Assembly (NCBI RefSeq): GCF_040054535.1 | Contig: NC_090793.1 | Span: 18,786,501-18,850,500, forward strand | DNA from: Antennarius striatus | Taxonomy: Eukaryota > Chordata > Actinopteri > Lophiiformes > Antennariidae | Length of the DNA stretch: 64,000 bases | Direction of reading: 5' to 3' | Part shown: positions 26,501-38,990 of the stretch, piece by piece | Numbering within the stretch: the first letter of the stretch is position 1 | Layout of the letters: each line of letters begins with the position of its first letter | Notes under the pieces: generated by a model | Told to the model about the DNA's origin: nothing | Database searches by the model: none | Seen by the model: only the letters and a program-made list of their open reading frames with translations | Program-made: the position numbers and the translations under genes

Positions 26501-28368
26501 AATGGAAAAAAGTCTTAACACACTATACAAGCTACGGTAACCAAAAGAAAGGAAAATACTAGTCAAGTCTACAAAATTTTTTTACAAGTCATTCGTTTCT
26601 CAGAAGTAAAAACATTCGGAAAAATTGCTTCATCATAACTTAGGCACCTTCAAAATGACAGAAGAAAAAAGCTATTATAAAAAAGGTTTTGGAGCCTGAA
26701 ATGACTCAAGCATGCATTTAAAAAAAAAAGAAAGAAAAAGCTCTGCATTCTGGTCACTCAGATGAAACGCTGCACCTGTCGGGGTCTGGGATTTGGATCG
26801 ACCAGTCATTCGTGTCGCAGTTTCGAGTCACGACCTGGACTCGAAGCAGCAGGAGTCAGCGTGGGGACAGATGAGGACCTGCTGCTCGTCCACATCTGGA
26901 GTAAGGCTGGGGTTGTTTCAGCTCGTGGCAGAAGGCGAGGCGGTGATTTGCTACTGCTGCAGAGACGACTTACAATCACAGGTCTGTCAGGGATTTTTGC
27001 TAAGATGCATAAAAACTAGTTTTATTACAGCTGCCTGTTCCAGACTGAAAGAGCAAACCGCCGTTCTGTTCACACTCAGTACGGACATCTGATCCGTATC
27101 GGATTCCCAAGCCAATGGCATGTCAAGGGTGAGAAAATAAAAAAAATTGCAGTTACATTCCCACCCTCCCATAGTTCTAATGATTCGTTCCAAACCAGAT
27201 TTTTTTTTTGTCAGTCGTCTTCTGACCGCCTCCGTTCTCTACAGTCGTTACGCTCGATGTCGGCATCGATAAAGGTTGAAAGTGTTTGAACAGCGAGAGG
27301 AAAAACAGAAATATGTGTATGACTTAATCCTTGACAATCCCGCGATGATGCATTATTATAAAAGTGTGATGAGACAAACTCTGCATGTGGATATCACATG
27401 AATCAACAAATACGCCAGAATGACATGTTCCGTTTTTCTTTTGCATGGCTTTAAATTTCAAAAGATTTTTCTCATTCTCAAGAAATCCCATAAATAAAAA
27501 CAAAAGCAATTTGCTTGACCATAATTAAAAAAAGTATTATCTTTGTATTCAAAGTGTGATCATATTGCTGCTCCTTCATTACCATGAATTAACTAGTAAC
27601 ACAACTCACTAGTTTAGACTGAAGCTTTATGGGATTTGATGACAATAAGATCAGCTGGCTACAATTTGGATATTAATAGCAGGTGAAAAATGTATGAAAT
27701 GAATATTAAAAGAGGTCAGTGCACAATAAAACTAAAGCTGCACATTTGGACGTCATGAACCAACAGATTGTGGGGAAGCAACAACTTCAGAATGCACATC
27801 CATTTTCCTCTCCAGTCACGTAAAAAAGACATTTTTGGCCTTAAGGCTACGATGAAACCGTGTGTTAAACTCAACGTACATGATGCTACATTCTGTAAGT
27901 GAAAAAAAAATAAAATAAAAAAGGTCACACTCTTCAGTATAAAAACAGTTCTCCTCGTCTGAAACACGTCTGCACACTGACAGGGAACCAGAAGGCAGTG
28001 GTAGCCGGAGCCGAGCTCCATTTGCTCTGCTTTAAGACGCCGGGAAGTGACGGGTGTGATGTCATCTTCCTCATCTGATGCTCGTGCACAGAAAAAATTA
28101 GTCCAGTGGTTACAGCAACAAGAAACGGTCCCCTCGACGTGTTTCTACAGCATTTTTGTAGAGAATCAACACAAAAAAGGCCGCTGTTAGATCCCAGGTT
28201 CAGATCATCGATGAACCAATTACAATTTGATATCATAAAACAGGAAGGAGGGATTCACAGCCTCCTCTCCTTGAGTATTTGTCACAGACAGAGGTTATGA
28301 TTGGATGAGATTGGATCACATGACCACGATGCGTCCCGCTGAAACAGTAATCCAGCGTGGTGGCGGTT
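26501..28368 (-). other. vangl2: probable vangl2 3' UTR / downstream region
   Basis: The 1.9 kb after the vangl2 stop codon contains no convincing ORF. A minus-strand AATAAA (plus TTTATT, 27021-27026) would end a 3' UTR of about 1.3 kb; further candidates lie downstream. The true 3' end cannot be chosen from sequence alone. Confidence 0.4.
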
Positions 28369-31300
28369 TCACACGGACGTCTCTGACTGCAGCCTCATGA
28401 CAAACTTGTGGCTCTTCGGGTCGATGAACTCCTCGCCGAGCCGCAGGAAGGGCAGTGGCGTCACCATGACGACCAGGGAGAAGTCCAGGCGCCGCAGGGA
28501 GAACACCAGACCCTGACGCAGGGCCGAGGTCACTGGCTCCTCGCTCACCAGAGTCCACTGGCGCCCCCTGCCGCTCTGCTGCTGGTACTGCATGGTGGGG
28601 CCTGGAGAGAGGTAGCGCTCCAGAAAAGCCTACCAGGAAGAAAAAAGGAGGTTAGTCCTGCTTAAATAAGGACTATTAAAAAGTCAGTCATACATATATA
28701 TGTATATGGTTAACGCACAGCAGGTCTTAGAAACTATAGATATCATACAGTGTAATCCTGCTTGGTATGTTAGATCTTAAATTAAGACTATAGAAATGAG
28801 TCCAAGATCATTTAGAGGAACCTGCAGCTACAAAAAAATTAAATCGCATTAAAGCATTTTTTAAAATATTTTTTATATTTATATTTACTAGCAAATTTAT
28901 GAATATTTGTAATCTTTTTCCAGATGTTCCAATTTATTTAATTGTGCATTGGTAACAATGCATTTTTGGACTGCTATTGCTTTTTATTAAGATTTAAACT
29001 TTTAAATAATAAAAGAATATATTAATCGGTATTAAAACACCAGCTTAGAAACCCATCTGGCTGAGGAGCCACAGAGTTGAATTAGAAGGGGGTGAATTTA
29101 CCTTTGGTGTCATGTTGTGTGTGATGCAGAACTGCAGGTGTGTGAGGATGCTCTCCATGCTGTGGAACGCCTGCTGCCGCGTGGTTCTCAGGTACTTCTG
29201 CATGGCTCGCGCCATCGGGGCGAAGATGGCCTGAGCTGCCTCCCGGGGGTCCATCACCTCCCTCGGGTGTTTCGGGGACGAGGCGACCTCGTCTTCGTGG
29301 AGACGCTTGATGTGTGTGAACGCCTCTTCCACTGCTACAACCAACCTGCAGGAAAGGTCGTAAGCATTATTTTGTGGATTTTCCTTCCCATAAATCACTT
29401 ATTCCATTTTTCCTATGAGACGTGTTATTTGTGAAAGGTGTTTTCCTCCGACCTGGCTTTGCGTTTGCGGATCCTGCGGTCCATCTCGGCCTCCTCGTAG
29501 TAGAACTCATTGTGGGAGTTGTCTCTCCTGCGGGCAGCGGCTGCTATCATGGCCCGGGACTGGCCTGTGGAGTTGTTAGTGGTGTTTTCTACAAGGTGAC
29601 ACACACAGAAGGAAGCGTTAAAATATTTAAAACATGTTCTTATTATGAGAAAAGACAGAATAATTAGTGCAGCATCAGGAAAGAGTATTAACATTAAACG
29701 AGGATGAAGACTCAGGCGTGTGAGGCTACACCTACCATCCAGGGAGTAAACCTTGAAGCCGGTCATCTTCTTGGACAGGATGGACTTGGGCAGGTTGAGC
29801 AGTGCGGGGTTGTAGACGGGGAAGTCGCTGTAATAACGGTCCAACAACCAGACGGCCGCCCTCTGGATGCTAAAACATAGCATCAGTCGTCAGTCAGTAC
29901 AGGTGGAACACCAGCGGGACAGAGGTACACCCGACACACAGTCAGAGACACCAAGGTGCTGCTTATGGGGCCTCAACCAGGTCGGATTAATGTCATGTAG
30001 TCTTTATTAACTTAAAAAATGTTTGTATGACCAAATTTACATGCAAATTTACATGTAAACGAGAGATATGTGACCAAAAAAACTGTTTTAATTCATTAAA
30101 AAGGGTAAACTGCATTTTGAAAAATCTAAAATTACATTTAAATATAATGTAAAATAAAATAAATTTTAAAAAATTAATATAAGCATATAAGAATATAAAA
30201 AATTATTTTCATTGGATGTAATGTACAACAGTAAAATCTGATACCAGCAGTCTTTTCTAAGCTGTGATCACGTTTAAATTCTACAAATTCTAAATTCTAC
30301 CAGGTTTAAATAAACTCAGCTTTCATCGAGTCGGAGACCGATCCCGTCGGTCGTCCGTCGCTCACCTGAGGTGACCCACGTTGTAGAACCTACTGGCTCC
30401 GTCGGTGCTCCGCACCACTTTGAGGCAGAATGCCGGCTGCAGGTGTCGCACCTCCAGCAGCACCAGCGCCAGGTACTGGATGAAGAGCAGGGCGTCCACC
30501 AGCGAGGCGGCGTACTCCACGATCCCCCGGTAGTCCCGCTCCCGGGGCTCCAGCACGCGCACGCCGTAGAACAACCAATAGGACGCCACGAACAGGAAGA
30601 CCAGCACCATCAGCAGGCAGCGGAAGACGAAGAAGCGCGGCAGCGTGGCGCGGGGGGGTCGCAGGAACAGCGCCCAGGAGGAGATGAGCAGGACCAGCAG
30701 CTTGAAGGCCAGAGACACGTAGAGGCCCTCGCACGGCGTCCCACAAGGCTCCAGGGCGTCCCGCCACAGGACCTGAGGCAGGATGAGGAAGGCTAACGGC
30801 GTGACCAGGGCGAAGAAGCTCAGGCAGCCCCCCAGCGCGGGGCCCACGAAGCGCTTGCATTCCAGCGGAGTGGAGTCCTCCAGATCTTTGGTGACGCGGG
30901 TCAGGTCCTCGTTGGAGATGCTGTGTTCGGAGGTGCCGGTGACCACCGTGGTGGTCTCGCCCCAGTTGTCATCCTGTCGCGGAGAGAAAAAGATTCATCT
31001 TAAGGATTCATTCCACCAAATATAAAACAAACTAAAGAGCAGTAACTAATGAACCGGAGGAGTCGAGACGTGTTTCTGACGTCTGTCGGTTCATTTTCCA
31101 GCAGGAAGTGACAAAATAAGGATGTTTAAGGATTTCTACAACATCAAAATAAAAATTGGAATTATTTCCGGAAACTTTTGAGGAGGTGTGGGTCCGAGAA
31201 GTTACAGAAAAATTTCTCTAGAGACCTCTTTAACCCTTTTGAATCCTTAAAAACAATTTTTTTAAAAACCCCGACGTCTTTCACTTTTTAAAACTTGTTA

Positions 31301-31586
31301 TCGATAGTACAAATTACATTTAAGATCAATTCATATGCAAGACTTTTTCAGACCTTGTGATAACATATAAACTATGGAACACCAGAACAGGACTGACACC
31401 CCAGTGCCCAGAAGCCTCAGGCGGGGGCCGACAGAACAGCGACTGACCCGCTCGTCTCCCCGGGTCGACTCGGCGTCCAGCAGCGGCTCTCCTGGCGTCT
31501 GGATCGTCACCGATTTGTCCCCACGGCTGCTGCTGTCCCGGCTCTTGGAGCGATGGCGATCCCTCCGATCCCTGGATGGAGATCAG

Positions 31587-31617
<31 letters not shown>

Positions 31618-31779
31618 GGGTACCGCTATCGCTTCAACACACAGCAGCTCCCAGTTAAACCTCAAGCGGACCAGATGTCAGAGGTCATGTGGGCGGGGTC
31701 GTTCCCACCTGTGCTTGCGGGAGCTCCTGGAGTGGGACGACTTGTAGGAGTATCCCGAGTACTGCGACTCGTTGTCCAT
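28369..31779 (-). CDS. vangl2: Van Gogh-like 2, core planar cell polarity membrane protein
   Basis: Seven coding exons join in frame (525 aa from the usual ATG): 31709-31779, 31448-31571, 30366-30973, 29736-29869, 29453-29588, 29102-29345, 28369-28629. The N-terminal arm ([20 protein letters not shown]) carries the Ser/Thr clusters phosphorylated in the family. Exon 3 encodes all four membrane segments (for example [15 protein letters not shown] and [19 protein letters not shown]). The cytosolic C-terminal half ([40 protein letters not shown]) is highly conserved, and the end ETSV is the class I PDZ ligand for Scribble/Dishevelled-type partners. Residues matching mouse Looptail sites (Asp of VDALLF, Ser of FSLVV) are intact. 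Wording such as [12 protein letters not shown] and [16 protein letters not shown] matches fish Vangl2 as I recall it rather than Vangl1. Exons 2 and 5 use GTC-type donors. The frame continues upstream of the ATG (see the extension entry). Confidence 0.96.
31586..31612. repeat. (CA)n microsatellite beside vangl2 exon 2 acceptor
   Basis: About 13 CA units begin 14 bp from the acceptor of vangl2 coding exon 2 (exon start 31571), so a UG tract sits just upstream of the 3' splice site in the transcript. Confidence 0.85.
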
Positions 31780-31977
31780 GTCTCGGGTTGGCGGTGAGCG
31801 GGCTGTACGAGCCCCGCCTCCTCCTCCTCCCCCCGCGCCGCGCCGCTCGCCGACCCCTCCCAGCTGGATCTTGCGCTCGGAGATGGACTTGGTGGAGAGA
31901 GTCAGGGGCAGTTTGAGCAGGTCAACTTTACTCCTGAGGGAATCTATCTTGGAGGCCGATGAGGAAGGAGGAGAAAA
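31780..31977 (-). CDS. vangl2: in-frame N-terminal extension of vangl2 upstream of the usual ATG
   Basis: Reading upstream from the annotated ATG (31777-31779), the same frame stays open to TAG at 32005-32007 with no ATG in between. From the ATA at 31945-31947 there are 56 codons beginning I-D-S-L-R-S-K-V-D-L-L-K-L-P, then TLSTKSISERKIQLGG, then a Gly/Arg-rich hinge into the usual start. The ATA has A at -3 and G at +4, a strong context. Two possible acceptors, after CTCAAG (exon start 31977) and after TCCAAG (31947), are both in phase 0. The first 30 or so residues look protein-like, not like random GC-rich 5' UTR. I recall, unverified, reports of an N-terminally longer mammalian Vangl2 made from a near-cognate AUA; this would be the fish counterpart. 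It could instead be plain 5' UTR. Confidence 0.5.
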
Positions 31978-32079
31978 CTTGAGGGGGGGGGTGGGGGTGG
32001 GACGCTACGGAGAAGGAGGGATGACGGGTGGGAGGGGATGGCGGGTGGGCGTGTGGCGAGGAGGGAGACCTGGGATCTG

Positions 32080-33180
32080 AAAGAGGCGGGACAAGAGACG
32101 GAGACGGTCAGACTCGTCTGAACGTCTTCAGGGTTCCAACAGAACCAAAGATCTCTGGAAATTTACTTTCATCATGTTTAATGGAAACCCTCTCGTTTTT
32201 CTGTTGCCCCGGTAACAAACCAGCCTTCCACGGGGTTCATCCCACTGTCACATGACTCTCCTGCAACACCGACATTTACATCCGTTCATCATTAAAGATG
32301 GTAAAAATAAATTCTGCTAGCAGGGGGAAACGAAACCAATCCAGTGTCTGACTGGAGGCTTCATGGTTCATGATCAGATAAAAAAATACAAGAAAGTAAA
32401 AAACATGTAAACCAGAAATGGACATTTTTGGAAATTTAAATAAAATCAAAGAAATAAGGATAATTAAATAATTACCAATTTATAAACGCATGACAAATCA
32501 TGACCTTACAATAAGAACAACAGCAAACTGAATATTATTTTACAGCCAAGCTAATATTAGTTTGTCCACATAATGAGCTCAATGTATTCATTCATTATTG
32601 ATCCGCTGGAAGTTCCTCCGAATCGTCTTGAGTGATCAGTTTGCTCTAAATTTAAATTAAATATCTTCATCTTGAGATAAAATTTGTGTTGCAACTATTT
32701 TTTTATTTTATTCTTGAGTGCTTTCACAATCATTTTCTAGACATTTTGAATAACCAAAAGACTACAAATGATCCGCTAAAAACTGCCAAGACATAATCTT
32801 TTAAAAAAGCTTTTCATAAATATATAAAACAGAGAAAAACAGAAAATCAACACCTTGTAACAGAACATTTGTGAATGGTTTTCTTTTAGAATGAAATGCT
32901 GACAAAATTAAAAACTGCTTGTTGTCTAAATAAAAAAATTGTTTCCAAAATTCCTAGAATAAAACTTTGCTGTGAGAAAATTGCACAATTTAGAAAACAT
33001 ACTGATAAAAAAGAGAGAAATTGGATCTGGTTTCAGACGAAGAATCAAGCAGTTTATTTTACCAACATAACGTAAAACGACCCTTTATAATAAGAGTCAA
33101 TGAGCGGTGTGTGTGTGACCTCTGACCCCTGGCGATCCGTGAGCACACACTCCCCTCCTCAAACGGTCTCTATCCTCACA
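32080..33180. other. vangl2 5' intron/upstream sequence, no exon seen
   Basis: Mostly AT-rich with no recognised coding signal, between the vangl2 extension and the CpG island. Confidence 0.45.
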
Positions 33181-33229
33181 TCACGTCTTCCGCGTCTCGG
33201 TTAATCATCACACGACCGTTTCTGCTCTT

Positions 33230-33640
33230 ACCCAGAATCCCGCTCTGGCCGCCGCCAGCCCGGACACAATGGCGGCCATATTGGATTACAGTGTTTTCAC
33301 AAAACTTGTTTGCCCTCCCACCCCCCAGTTGGCGTCTCACATTCCCTACCGCGTTCCCCCGTCCCCGGGGAAACAGGGCCTCGCTGCTGCCATGACGATG
33401 AAAGAGGGTGTTCAGCTGAAGGGGGGGGGGGGGGGCTGGAGGTTGACAGTAACCATAGTAACCTGACCTGACCTCACGCCGCCCTCTGCCAGTCTGTTCC
33501 CCCACGCTGTGCAGAAATTTTCAAAAATAAAGTATTGGCATGACGGACCGTCGTAGTCTGGAGTGACGCTCGCCTGCTTCTGATTGGCCCCTGGCGGGTC
33601 ATGGACGGGCCCTCAGCTGGCATCGCTGTCTCACAGCGCC
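33230..33640. promoter_or_regulatory. CpG-rich island, possible alternative promoter
   Basis: A local GC/CpG peak inside otherwise AT-rich DNA, with AATGGCGGCCAT (YY1-type, about 33268-33279), a G14 run at about 33421-33434 and C/G tracts. It lies 1.5-1.9 kb upstream of the vangl2 start codon. Confidence 0.4.
33232..33279 (-). CDS. candidate alternative first coding exon for a long vangl2
   Basis: On the minus strand ATG (33277-33279) in a strong context (A at -3, G at +4) opens MAAIVSGLAAARAGFW and ends with TGG before a consensus GTAAGAG donor in phase 0. An in-frame TAA lies just upstream, so this would be the first ATG. Splicing to either phase-0 acceptor near 31.95 kb would fuse 16 residues to the vangl2 extension. 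It sits in a CpG-rich island with a YY1-like AATGGCGGCCAT. It may instead belong to an unrelated transcript or be chance. Confidence 0.35.
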
Positions 33641-34224
33641 TGTTTCACTTAGAGCAACAATAAATATGAGAGCTCCTCCTCGACCACTAATAATAAATCA
33701 GACGTTAAGGATGAGGGATCCCTGAGAAATAACCTCAACAACACAGAACCACAAAACCCAAACAACCTGCAGCACTTCCTGCTGAATCATCAGAAGCTTT
33801 TAACGTCAGTAACGATAAAGCAACGAGAACCTTATGTCTAGTTTATCCTAAGATTGATCACAGGATAGAGGAGAATCTGGCCTAAACACAACATTAGAGA
33901 CATTAAAAAACTACAGTCAGACATAAAAGTACATCTTCCTCAGATGGGATGTGTCAATAGATCAAAAATATTAAATTGTAGATTCAAGAGGAGGAACAAA
34001 ATCATCTTGAGACAAATGCAACCTGAAGTGTTTTTATCTAATGATGCAGGTTTGGAAAAAAACGTGTCCTTCCAGACTGAGAGATGGTCAAAATAACAAT
34101 CAGAGCTGAACACCGGCGTCACGGTGAAGCTAAAACCTCGTGAAAATAACAATTACAGCAACACCGTGAAAGATGATCTGTACCTAAAGGAAAAGCAGCG
34201 TTAAAACACTGTCAAAGTTTCCCA

Positions 34225-34232
34225 GACACACA

Positions 34233-34290
<58 letters not shown>
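34225..34290. repeat. (CA)n/(GT)n palindromic microsatellite
   Basis: A short ACACACACAC run passes directly into about 27 GT units, so the junction is a perfect inverted repeat able to form a hairpin or Z-DNA. Confidence 0.85.
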
Positions 34291-34291
<1 letters not shown>

Positions 34292-36777
34292 CGTCTGTTC
34301 CAATAGCTGCAGCTGCATCAGCTCAACCTTTACGTGTCCTTAGAGACCGAATCCAGCAAACCACAGCAGACGACATCCTCACCAGCGACCGATGAACATG
34401 CAAACGTGTTTGCGAGAGTCAATACTGTAGTGATAACACGTGATTATTGATTAGACTGGTCATCGATCAACAGACAACTTGACATTGATGCATCAGTCTC
34501 AGCGGAAACGTGTTGAAGTCATGAAGTCAACCGGACACCACAAACCCACACCTGACCCCACTCCCACATAGTGACAGGCGTTTGGCGTGGAAGCGTGGAT
34601 GAGACGAGGTGGCTCTCGTGAATGTCAAAAGAAAACAAAAGCTTGAATACAGCAAAGAAACTGGTTTGCCAGTTCTAGTGCAGCGTCAAATATCAAGAAG
34701 GGATGGAGTGACCTCAAATCTTTAGCGCTGTTGTATTTACCTCAGAGACGATGAGACAAATTCTGTACTCAAGTTCACGATTCGGTTTAGTCCTGAAGAG
34801 ACAAACGACAACAGGATCCTGGAGGTTTTATTTATTGTAGATGCAGTTCTTCTACATTTAATTTCAGACCTTTTAAATTGTTTTATATCAACTTAACATG
34901 AACATCGATTAATTAATAATGATCGTTACTACTTGGTCGATTAAAAGCTTTGTCAAGTCTGATGAAATTGATCCAAACATCACAGTGAAAAGAACATCAG
35001 TGAAGCAAAGATCTCATTACAAACGGAAGAAGCGGAGTTCACACACGTTCAGAGAGAAGCCTTTGAGCTCTTAGAGGATTTTATATAAAAAAACTTTTGG
35101 AGATTTGGGAAAAATGCATCACAAAATCTACCACTTAGGACCTCTAAAAGAGAGCTTTAGTCACTAGAATAGTCTGAACAACAGGTCAGAGGTCAAAGGC
35201 TGACACTTTTGGAGTTTTGTAGCTCCATTTTTTTGCCAAAGGAAGTCAAAGACCTTTCAAAGACTTTTTTCAAAGAATTTTTTTTGCCGATGCAGGATTA
35301 GCATCAAACCAGTACATGTGGTTGGTTTATCGCCTTTACCTGGTGCATTATGGGACTTTGACATGTCCTTCCTTCCTTCTGGGTAAACTTTTACTTCAAT
35401 AGCGATTTAAAACAGACCCTGTCTGCTAATCGACTCAAGTCTGTCTGACAGTTGGTGGAAATAAGACCCAACACTTGATCTCCAGAGGTGTGGTCCAGCC
35501 TGCCAACGGATCCAGTTTCCTATTCATCCTGGTGTCCTGTAGCCGGTTTGGTGAACTTCACCATGACTCTTCACATCAGCAGCATTAAAGTTCAACTAAC
35601 ATATAAAAGTACAAAAGATCCACCAGAACACAGTTGGGTGTAAAAGCATCACCGGTCGGCGTTCAGGGCGTTTCTCTGGCATCTCCAAGCGAGCACACCG
35701 CCTCACTCCTCTTCACCCCTACTCACACTCACACAGCCATTGTTAACCCAACAGTGGTTTCATTCTTCAGGGGTTTAAGATAAATGTACAGCTGCTTCAC
35801 TTCTCACAGTCCTGACTGCAAGAGAGAATCTGGAAAAGAGAAAGGAACCCGGTTTTCACCCCATCCCGACCTGAATCTAAAGCCACCAACAGGTCGGCTG
35901 ATGATCTGTGGAGGAGAGGTCCAGGATTAAAGTTATGATGCTGAACTAAAGGGAGTATAAAGGGTTTCATACCATCAACTGACTGTAAAAACAAAGAAAA
36001 GCTAAGCTACCTGCCAAACGGAGGCTTTACGTTTTCTAGGTGTAGGACAAACAGATGATACAACAGGACCAAAACGGAACCATGGAGACTGATAACCAAT
36101 ATTTGGAATGCTTGTGCTAAAATTTAAAATTGTATTAGAAAAATTGAGATCATAATGAAGATTGCCCTGACTAACAGCAGTTCTATCAATTTATCTTCAG
36201 CTCTTTTACAGTTCTAACGCTTTATATCTAAGAGACAAACTTTTTCTTGGTTACTTTGCAGATCCGGATCATTAAATAAACATTAGTTGTTCTTATAGTC
36301 ACGTCTCCGCAAGAGTTAACCTGTTCATAAGCAATGAATATATTCATTAAAGAATACATTCTAATGAATCAAAGTCTTTATCAGGTAGGTTTCAGTTTTA
36401 ACTTTAGCTCTACATGATGTGCAGAACTCTGAACAGCTGTTCGCCAACAAGACGATGATATTGAAGACGCTTCAAGCTCCTTCAAACCACCAATTACTGG
36501 AAGTCTAATAAAAGCAACGCAGGAATGTAGTTGTAAAGAGCAGCACCGAGCTTCACACAGCAGAGTGGGGGCTTCTTTTAAGAGACACCAATCCCAAAGG
36601 AAAAAGGAAATCAGGTTGTGTTGAATCACGTGAAGGAGGCGGGTTCAGCTGTCCGGGCCGAGCCGCCTCTGAAGCGCCAATCAACGGACGTTTGAGGCCT
36701 GATGTAGCAACTGTGAAAATAAGTGTGCACGGCAAGGGTCCGGTGGGGGGAGAGGCTCCTGACTGTAGTGGGGACCC

Positions 36778-36882
36778 CCCCCCACACACACACACACAGA
36801 CTGACCACCACACATGACAACATCCAAACAGGAGCAAGAAACAAGACGTCTGCAACGAAGGCCACGTCCAACAGACCTGAGC

Positions 36883-36919
<37 letters not shown>

Positions 36920-36945
36920 TGTGTGTGTGTGTGAGTGTGTGACTG
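36778..36945. repeat. clustered C-run, (CA)n and (GT)n tracts
   Basis: A C9 run followed by CA units (about 36774-36799) and, 85 bp on, an interrupted GT/GAGT tract (about 36882-36941). Confidence 0.8.
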
Positions 36946-38279
36946 GGACTGGGCTACACTCAGGGCTCCCTTTCAAAGGGGTTCCTGCATTCTGGCGGCC
37001 CTCGTATCCAAACAAGGAATTAAAGAGGCAGGATGTGGCTCATTGAGCTGAGATCACATAGATGTGGTTCAGGGGGGGTGGTGGTGGTGGGGGGGGGGCA
37101 CGACATTTAGTCATGAAACCAGGAAGAGAAACTCTTTAAAGACTCAGTTAAATATTAGTAGTAGTAAATTACCCCATTATTGCCGCCTCCAGGCACAAAT
37201 AGTGCGGATCTGATGCCCTGGACTAAAAGCAGGTCCATCATAACGTTCCACAATTTAATTATCGAGTATCAAAGTTTAAAAATGACAACAGGAAACACGA
37301 CATTTATTTCTGTGTAATGAAAACAATCCAAACACCGACGGCATCGCTCCACTGAAGACAATGGAGATGTTAAAGTTCGCACTGGAGATGAAAAAATTAG
37401 TTTTAAAACTGTTTTTCATATTTTCTTTGATGATTCTTATGCATTGTTTCCAAGAAATTAAAATGTCATTTTACATTTCTGTTTTCTATTTCTAGCATCA
37501 ACCAGTCTCAGTTGAAAAGTTGTTTTAAGCTTTTAACCTGAAGTACATCTAAAGTCACAAATATTGGTGGTGCTTTGGGGGGGCTAGGGGGGCATCACAA
37601 CAAACAAACAGGCCATGAACACACAAGTCAGCAGGACAATGGAAAGTTTCATGGAAATTTACAAAAACCAATTCCATGATTTTAGTTATTTACCACAAAT
37701 AAATGATTTCCCTCTTCCAGCCTGTTGAATTGAGGACGGCAAAAAAAAATTTGTCAAAGAAATCTAAAATATTTGTGGGAATATTAAGAGGGAAAATGTG
37801 AAATAACTTGTTTTCTAATAGTTTCTCATTTAATGAATTTAATGACTCCATAAATAAGAGATTATGGAAGCATAAAAAGACAACTTTACACGTGTAAATT
37901 TAAAAAAAAAACCTTGAATGTAAATGTGTAAAGCTGTCCTGTTAAACACTCCACAGGGATGGTACTGATAATCTGTCTGCGTGGATGTTGAATAAACGTT
38001 TTAAAAGGTGTTTCTGTTCATATTTGATGTTATCACTGTGATATTAATGTCGTTCACTCCCATCCACTGGATCCATCTATAAGATCACTGGATCATCCCT
38101 CCGAATCAGTTTACAGTTATTTCCCACTATTTCTAAGGCTCCTCTTCCCTCTATAATAAAGCGTCTGAACGGCCCGTGGGTTGCGAGCCCCCTCCCCACA
38201 CACCGGATCCGGGCCTAGCACCAACATCACACCGGTGCGTTTTGAATTCTAACGTTCAACTGCGTAAAACACCGCAGAG

Positions 38280-38440
38280 CGCGTTTGGAGGACCCGGGGG
38301 TGGGGGGTGGGGGGGGGGGGTCGACACGCGTGGATATTCGTCACGCACAAAGAGGCTACCGAGAGGCTAACTCACTTCAGAGCCGGTCACGGTGAGGGTG
38401 GGGTGCTGGGGGGTGGGGGCAGAAAGAGTTGTCTGACCTG
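38280..38440. repeat. G-rich runs with quadruplex potential
   Basis: Two clusters of G-runs (GGGGGTGGGGGGTGGGGG around 38296-38320 and GGGTGGGG...GGGGGGTGGGGG around 38395-38418) satisfy the simple four-G-run rule on the plus strand. They lie in the putative 5' intron of vangl2, within 700 bp of its promoter. Confidence 0.55.
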
Positions 38441-38990
38441 GAAAATGAAAGGAGGGTGTTGTGGGAGGACAATGGGAGACTCCCAGGCCCCACGGATCGC
38501 ATCCGAATCCACACCAAAAAAAAAAAAGAAGAGTCGCTCCGTTTCTCCACGCGTCCGCGCTCGTCTTAAATGAATGGACGCGTTCCGTTTCCCATCAGAC
38601 CCTCCGCCAGGGACGACAACTCAAACCCTTCGGCCTGCATTCAGTCCGGACGCGACGATCCGCTCCACGCGCATCTTTCTCTGGATCATTCCAGTCCTCC
38701 AGAAACACCCATGAAAGGCAACCGCTCGTCGTTCCACACGGTTAAAATCTCGCCCCGGAGCTACGTGGCCGCCGTGGGGGGCAACAACAGGACCGACGAG
38801 GGTCCGAAACTTCCCTGCGATTTCAAAAAAAGGCGACCATCGCGTCCTTTCCACTATTGTTTGGTCGAACGCGGAGATCTCCGGCGCAACAACCCTCCGC
38901 GCTCTCCTGCGCGTCACGGCCGCGCAACCCCACGCGTCACGACGCGCAGCGCTTCAATAGACTTTACGCAGGAAAAAAAAAGTCACTTAC

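Larger units (their letters stand above)
33641..38150. other. probable long 5' intron of vangl2
   Basis: If the noncoding first exon near 39 kb is right, this is its intron. It holds several simple repeats and one probable hairpin tract but no recognised exon on either strand. In particular, no basic helix-loop-helix (NHLH1-type) sequence is seen. Confidence 0.4.

Noticed and set aside
30371-30860. Long ORFs on both strands over vangl2 exon 3
   Set aside because: They are shadow frames of a GC-rich coding exon. The frame in vangl2 is the only one matching a family.
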